This document shows, in pieces, positions 5,580-8,988 of a stretch of DNA of 8,988 bases (position 1 is its first letter; each line of letters opens with the position of its first letter). Under the pieces are notes generated by a model. It saw only the letters and a list, made by a program, of their open reading frames with translations, had not been told where the DNA came from and searched no databases. The stretch comes from Anaerolineaceae bacterium (GTDB taxonomy: Bacteria; Chloroflexota; Anaerolineae; Anaerolineales; Anaerolineaceae): contig JACZIY010000828.1 in assembly GCA_014860845.1 (NCBI GenBank), forward strand, positions 1-8,988, written 5' to 3'. The position numbers were made by a program, and so were the translations under genes.

Positions 5580-6442
5580 CGCGCTTGATCCTACATGCAG
5601 CTAATCTCGATCATCAAATGCCGCCTGGTTCTTTGACTGGACTGGAAATCAGTTTGAAGGCGGGGATTAATCGGATTGAAGTGGATGTCATCCCGATGAA
5701 GGATGGCGATTTTGCGCTTTTACATGATCCAAAACTGGAAAACGTTAGCGAAACTTCAAGACAGGTGGTTGATCAGACTGCAGCGTTTATTCAAAAATTA
5801 AAATATAAAGACTCGACTCATAATATAGGAACGCTCAGTCAGGCTGTTGCGCTTTTACAGGAATATCCAATTGATGGATTTCTGCAATTGGACTTGAAAC
5901 CTTATGCGCCATTAACGCCAACAAGTTTACGTAGTCTGGTAAATTGGATAAAACCAGTTCAGCATTCGGTGATGGTCAGTTCGGTCGCGGATTGGGCTGT
6001 GCGTGTCTTAAATAAAATGGCTCCGGATTTGTTGTTAGGCTTTGACCCTTTACTTTACCTGGATTTGGTACAAAAGGAACCAAGAGAAGAAGGGATTCCG
6101 CCATTCCGTTTAGGTGCTTTTGGTTATCTGGACGATCATCCTCTGGCAGTGCAACGTTGGGGCAAATTAAGTGAATACTTTGAAGCCCGGGCAGAGACAC
6201 TCTTACAGCAGGTGCCATCGGGTATCACCTGGTTTATCAATGCACAATTATTGGATGAAGCAATGAATGCAGGCTTTCATTGGATTAAATATCTTCAAGA
6301 AGCAGGGAACACTGTAGATGCCTGGACCCTCGATATGGATCGATCTGACCTGGCAATGAGAATGAAAGAATCAGGGGTGGACTATCTAACTACCAATCAA
6401 CTACATGAAATAGCCGCTCACCTGAAACTTAATTCAGAGTGA
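5576..6442 (+). CDS. Divergent glycerophosphodiester phosphodiesterase-like protein
   Basis: A 288-residue TIM-barrel protein of the GDPD family without a signal peptide, hence cytoplasmic. Recognisable family features are E35-x-D37 in RIEVDV, the catalytic-type H50 in LLHDP, D106-x-K108 in QLDLKP, and the C-terminal DAWTLDMDRSDLAMRMKESGVDYLTTN strand-helix block. However, the usual N-terminal HRG is HAA (H7-A8-A9), so the phosphate-binding Arg is gone, and the usual PENT is PPGS, so the Asn is gone. Typical GDPDs hydrolyse glycerophosphodiesters to glycerol-3-phosphate and an alcohol; this one may use another substrate or be impaired. ATG 5576 overlaps the preceding stop as ATGA, with AAGGAGA at 5561-5567 eight bases upstream, so it is translationally coupled to the membrane phosphodiesterase. 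Confidence 0.85.
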   Translation: MTRLILHAANLDHQMPPGSLTGLEISLKAGINRIEVDVIPMKDGDFALLHDPKLENVSETSRQVVDQTAAFIQKLKYKDSTHNIGTLSQAVALLQEYPIDGFLQLDLKPYAPLTPTSLRSLVNWIKPVQHSVMVSSVADWAVRVLNKMAPDLLLGFDPLLYLDLVQKEPREEGIPPFRLGAFGYLDDHPLAVQRWGKLSEYFEARAETLLQQVPSGITWFINAQLLDEAMNAGFHWIKYLQEAGNTVDAWTLDMDRSDLAMRMKESGVDYLTTNQLHEIAAHLKLNSE

Positions 6443-6496
6443 TAAGACGAACAAGTTATTTAACACCCTGAATGTTTTTGTTCAGACTGATTCAGG
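6421..6496 (+). promoter_or_regulatory. Alternating CTGAA/TTCAG elements forming competing hairpins
   Basis: CCTGAA occurs at 6421 and 6467, and TTCAG at 6433, 6481 and 6491. In RNA, CTGAA 6468-6472 can pair with TTCAG 6481-6485, or CCTGAA 6467-6472 with TTCAGG 6491-6496. The second pairing covers part of the AGGAG that precedes the small ORF at 6504. The structures are mutually exclusive, as in attenuator-like leaders. The stems are short, so function is uncertain. Confidence 0.25.
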
Positions 6497-6503
6497 AGAA
6501 AGA

Positions 6504-6560
6504 ATGTTAAGCTATCTAAACGCCATTGAAAAATCTGGAAAAAGTGTCATGATTAAATAA
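6504..6560 (+). CDS. Possible 18-codon small ORF / leader peptide
   Basis: ATG 6504 opens an 18-residue frame, MLSYLNAIEKSGKSVMIK, ending at TAA 6558-6560, which is 23 bp before the lipoprotein start. It has a better ribosome binding site (AGGAG 6494-6498, spacing 5) than the lipoprotein gene itself, which is what draws attention. It could be a leader peptide coupling translation, a small membrane-interacting peptide, or the remnant of a lost gene. It resembles no family I recognise, and one good Shine-Dalgarno is modest evidence. Confidence 0.3.
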   Translation: MLSYLNAIEKSGKSVMIK

Positions 6561-6583
6561 GTAGTTGATTCGAGCTCAGGTGT

Positions 6584-8131
6584 ATGGGAATGGTGACAGT
6601 GAAATCTGGCAAGTTGGTGGTTTTTGTTCTTATCTTTGTGCTTTTAGTGGGGTGTAGTGGCGGTGAGCCTGCAGCAACACCAGATGAACAAATGACGGTT
6701 GATCCCTCGGTGAATACTTTGAGGACAACAACATTGATTCAAAATGAAACAACCGCGGAAACACCGGATATTGAGAAAGCAACTTCAACCCCAGAACCCA
6801 TTTCTGAACCAACTCCATTTTTAAGAATAGATTCACAGATTAATTTGTTACCGGCTGGGTTTTATCTGGTATTTTATGACCTGGAAAAAAACTCACTGGA
6901 AGCTCTTTCATTTCAAATAAAATTGATGACCATCGCAACGGGAAATGATATTTTTGAACATTCATCGAACACGATTTACTCCCTGGTGGGGGAGAAATTG
7001 GTTAATATGCATACCAGAGAAAACTTCCTGGTTTCAGCAATTGAGGATGAAGAAAGTTGCGTAATAAATTCCATCTCAAAATCCGGTCACATGCTTGCAG
7101 CTGGCTGTGAGCATAGCGATGTCAAAATTTTTCCGATCGGTAGAGAATGGCAAACTATTTCGCTGGAGAAAAACCAATCACCATTGCAGGTTTTTCCACA
7201 ATTATCTCCCGATGATAAACAGGTAGCTTTCTGCATGAATGATCCAGTACAGGAGAATGCATCCAGATTGTATCGAATTGACCTGAAACAATGCATGTCT
7301 GGTGAAGAATGTGAACTACGAGTGGTTTCCTCCAGTTGTGATGATCCCATCTTCGCCTGGTCGCCAGATGCAAAAATAATGGCTGTAGCTGAGCAACGCC
7401 AGGGCATTCGGCTGTATGATTTCGAATTTGGCACCAAAACCGCTTTACTGGCACCAGAACAAACACTCATAATGGATGAATTATCCTGGTCTCCTGATGG
7501 TGACCGGATCGCTTATACACGTATGGAAGGTACTGAAAAGAAGCCTTTTTCCACTATATACCTGGCAAATATTCAGGGGGGTGAACCAAGATTATTCTTT
7601 CAAAGTGAACATCCGATTAAATTAGTGGGTTGGCTGAACATTATTACGACCTTTAAACCAAATGGGCGTTATGTTGTGCTACCATCTGAAAATCAATTCT
7701 GGCTTAAAGATGCTCCAAGCCATGCTGCATTTAATCTTAAACAATTTATTTCCGGTGAAAAAGTTAGAATTTTAGATAAATCAGAATTGGTTGCTGGAGA
7801 AAAATGGTGGCAGGTTCGGGTGGGTGAATTTACAGGTTGGGTGGTTGAAAATTCCTTACATTTTCAAGACGATTGGGCATATGGATTAGGATCTCCAGTG
7901 TTTGAACCAGGTCGTCGATTAATTGTGAAAATATCAGGAAATGACTTGCGGTTAAGAGAGATGCCATCATTAAATGGCGCTGTTAAGCGATATTTGCAGC
8001 CAGGTATGAAGCTTAAAATCGTTGATGGACCTGCTGTGGTCGACAAATATAACTGGTGGCTGGTGGAAATTGAAGAATCCAAAATCTATGGCTGGGTGGT
8101 GGAAGAAGCCCTGTGGTATGCATCGGATTAA
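6584..8131 (+). CDS. Secreted lipoprotein with TolB-like propeller and two SH3 domains
   Basis: A 515-residue lipoprotein. Residues 7-24 are a type II signal peptide with lipobox LVGC and lipidated C24. Residues about 25-80 are a Thr/Pro/Glu-rich flexible linker. Residues about 85-375 look like a TolB/WD40-like beta-propeller, with repeats QLSPDDKQVAF (206 on), AWSPDAKIMAVA (about 258) and SWSPDGDRIAYTR (about 301). Residues about 375-425 and 448-515 are bacterial SH3 (SH3b) domains, each ending in a GW-V-VE motif; the second contains DLRLREMPS. SH3b domains usually bind cell-wall or extracellular ligands, so it is probably displayed on the outer face of the membrane. The ligand is unknown. 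The start is uncertain: ATG 6584 or ATG 6590 (AGG at 6578-6580 is nine bases from the latter); the lipobox is unaffected. It ends 20 bp from the convergent VOC gene. Confidence 0.88.
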   Translation: MGMVTVKSGKLVVFVLIFVLLVGCSGGEPAATPDEQMTVDPSVNTLRTTTLIQNETTAETPDIEKATSTPEPISEPTPFLRIDSQINLLPAGFYLVFYDLEKNSLEALSFQIKLMTIATGNDIFEHSSNTIYSLVGEKLVNMHTRENFLVSAIEDEESCVINSISKSGHMLAAGCEHSDVKIFPIGREWQTISLEKNQSPLQVFPQLSPDDKQVAFCMNDPVQENASRLYRIDLKQCMSGEECELRVVSSSCDDPIFAWSPDAKIMAVAEQRQGIRLYDFEFGTKTALLAPEQTLIMDELSWSPDGDRIAYTRMEGTEKKPFSTIYLANIQGGEPRLFFQSEHPIKLVGWLNIITTFKPNGRYVVLPSENQFWLKDAPSHAAFNLKQFISGEKVRILDKSELVAGEKWWQVRVGEFTGWVVENSLHFQDDWAYGLGSPVFEPGRRLIVKISGNDLRLREMPSLNGAVKRYLQPGMKLKIVDGPAVVDKYNWWLVEIEESKIYGWVVEEALWYASD

Positions 8132-8151
8132 AGTGGTTTGCCTAAATTGTA

Positions 8152-8988
8152 TCAGGATGAAGACATCAATTTGAGATGAATTCCATTCGGATCAACCACA
8201 GAAATTCCGTCTTCCGTCTTTTCCATTGCAAGTTCAGCTTCATCAAGAATTTTTGCACGATTTTCAAGGCTCTTTTGATCGGGAAATATGACCTCAAAAT
8301 GATTTAATCCAGATGTATCGGCAGCCAAAGGATCTGCTCCTGCACTCTGCCAGGTATTAGCGCCAATGTGATGGTGATACTCACCGCTTGCAAAGAAGAG
8401 AGCTTGATCACCATATGACTGCGTTATTTCAAATCCGAGTGCCGTGTAGAACTCAGCTGTTTTTTCCAATTCTGCAACCCGCAAATGAATGTGTCCAATG
8501 GTTGTGTCTGCCGGCAGTCCGGCCCATTTTTTATTCTTTCCTTGAATCGTTAAAATCAGGTCGTCCAAATCCAGTTCTTCTGTGATCATATCCAATTGAC
8601 CTTCTTCATCGATTGGCCATTGTTCATAGTCTCGGTCGCAGGTCAATTCAATTCCCATGTCTTCCGGCCCGGTTAGATAAAGCGCTTCGGAGACACCGTG
8701 GTCAGCCACGCCATCCAAATCCACCTGATTATTCACCAGATGGTAGATCAAACGGGCCAGGTCTTCCCGACTGGGTAAACGAATAGCGAGATGATAAAGA
8801 CCGGTGGTTTTTTTTCGAGGTGCTGGATTGTTAACCCGATGAAGTACCAAAAGAGGTTGGTCGGCTATCGTTCCGAGGGTAATGGATTGGTCAGATTTCT
8901 CAAGCACTTTCATGCCCAATCCCTCTTCGTAAAAATATGCAGCACGTTCCAGACTAGAAACGTTGTAATGAACTTTTCCAATATGCAT
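8152..8988 (-). CDS. Two-domain VOC-family protein, CatE-like extradiol dioxygenase/glyoxalase fold (reaches window edge)
   Basis: At least 278 residues with two vicinal-oxygen-chelate modules, as in catechol-2,3-dioxygenase CatE (YfiE) of Bacillus. Module 1 (1-120) has H7 in GKVHYNV, H66 in LYHLAIRLPSR and E114 in MGIELT, a complete VOC metal triad, and the HGVSEALYLTGPEDMGIEL block typical of CatE-type proteins. Module 2 (162-278) has H168 in GHIHLRV, the signature GEYHHHIGANTW (202-213) and H230, but its final strand reads GIHLKL, with H271 where a Glu ligand is expected. Substrate (catechol-type ring or another small molecule) cannot be set. The apparent ATG is the last codon of the window; relatives often have a few more residues, so the gene may start just outside. 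No nearby genes of aromatic degradation are visible. Confidence 0.85.
   Translation of the reverse strand: MHIGKVHYNVSSLERAAYFYEEGLGMKVLEKSDQSITLGTIADQPLLVLHRVNNPAPRKKTTGLYHLAIRLPSREDLARLIYHLVNNQVDLDGVADHGVSEALYLTGPEDMGIELTCDRDYEQWPIDEEGQLDMITEELDLDDLILTIQGKNKKWAGLPADTTIGHIHLRVAELEKTAEFYTALGFEITQSYGDQALFFASGEYHHHIGANTWQSAGADPLAADTSGLNHFEVIFPDQKSLENRAKILDEAELAMEKTEDGISVVDPNGIHLKLMSSS

Noticed and set aside
2364..6442. Interpretation of the phosphatase-kinase-phosphodiesterase cluster as an anti-phage signalling system
   Set aside because: No nucleotide cyclase, effector nuclease, toxin or mobile-element gene is present, and the families fit lipid metabolism better.
7087..7470. Two long open frames on the minus strand opposite the lipoprotein
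   Set aside because: Both lie antisense to the propeller region, have compositions unlike real proteins (Cys/Ser or His rich without motifs), and the plus-strand gene is clearly real.

Overview
The window is gene-dense bacterial chromosome (AT-leaning, roughly 40-45% GC by eye) carrying nine protein genes, all readable with the standard bacterial code. The mix is a lipoprotein combining a TolB-like propeller with bacterial SH3 domains, a membrane-anchored alkaline-phosphatase-superfamily enzyme, a DagK-type lipid kinase and a two-domain VOC protein. This suggests a Chloroflexota (Anaerolineae-like) organism, but that is an impression from gene content and style and no marker gene proves it. 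No RNA gene, CRISPR array, insertion sequence or prophage gene is visible, and no gene-free stretch exceeds 300 bases.

Left part (1-2268): a LysR-type regulator lies downstream of a promoter region rich in repeats, including a Crp-like palindrome, an 11-bp direct repeat and an 8-bp inverted repeat ending at the ribosome binding site. Next comes a two-gene operon: a HAD-superfamily (beta-phosphoglucomutase-like) phosphatase overlapping by 11 bp a small cysteine-rich YgbA-family protein (the 'nitrous oxide-stimulated promoter' family). Its promoter has a perfect TATAAT preceded by two abutting palindromes, one containing ATGCATT, the core of the enterobacterial NsrR half-site. A clear intrinsic terminator closes the operon.

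Middle part (2269-6442): a small dual-specificity/tyrosine phosphatase runs convergently into a DagK/YegS-type lipid kinase. Divergent from the kinase is a translationally coupled pair: a membrane phosphodiesterase/phosphotransferase of the alkaline phosphatase superfamily with one N-terminal and five C-terminal membrane helices, and a cytoplasmic glycerophosphodiester-phosphodiesterase-like protein. Inferred together, these look like a membrane-lipid head-group turnover module: outside-facing cleavage or transfer yields diacylglycerol or glycerophosphodiesters, the kinase recycles diacylglycerol, and the GDPD-like protein handles diesters. The GDPD has lost two hallmark motifs, so its substrate or activity may differ.

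Right part (6443-8988): an intergenic region holds a possible 18-codon leader ORF with a strong ribosome binding site and competing hairpins. It is followed by a secreted lipoprotein (Thr/Pro-rich linker, propeller, two SH3-like domains) and, convergent with it, a CatE-like VOC dioxygenase/glyoxalase-fold protein that reaches the window edge. No complete new defence or mobile system is evident. The observations most worth following are the lipid module, the palindromic promoter of the HAD-ygbA pair and the regulatory repeats before lysR.
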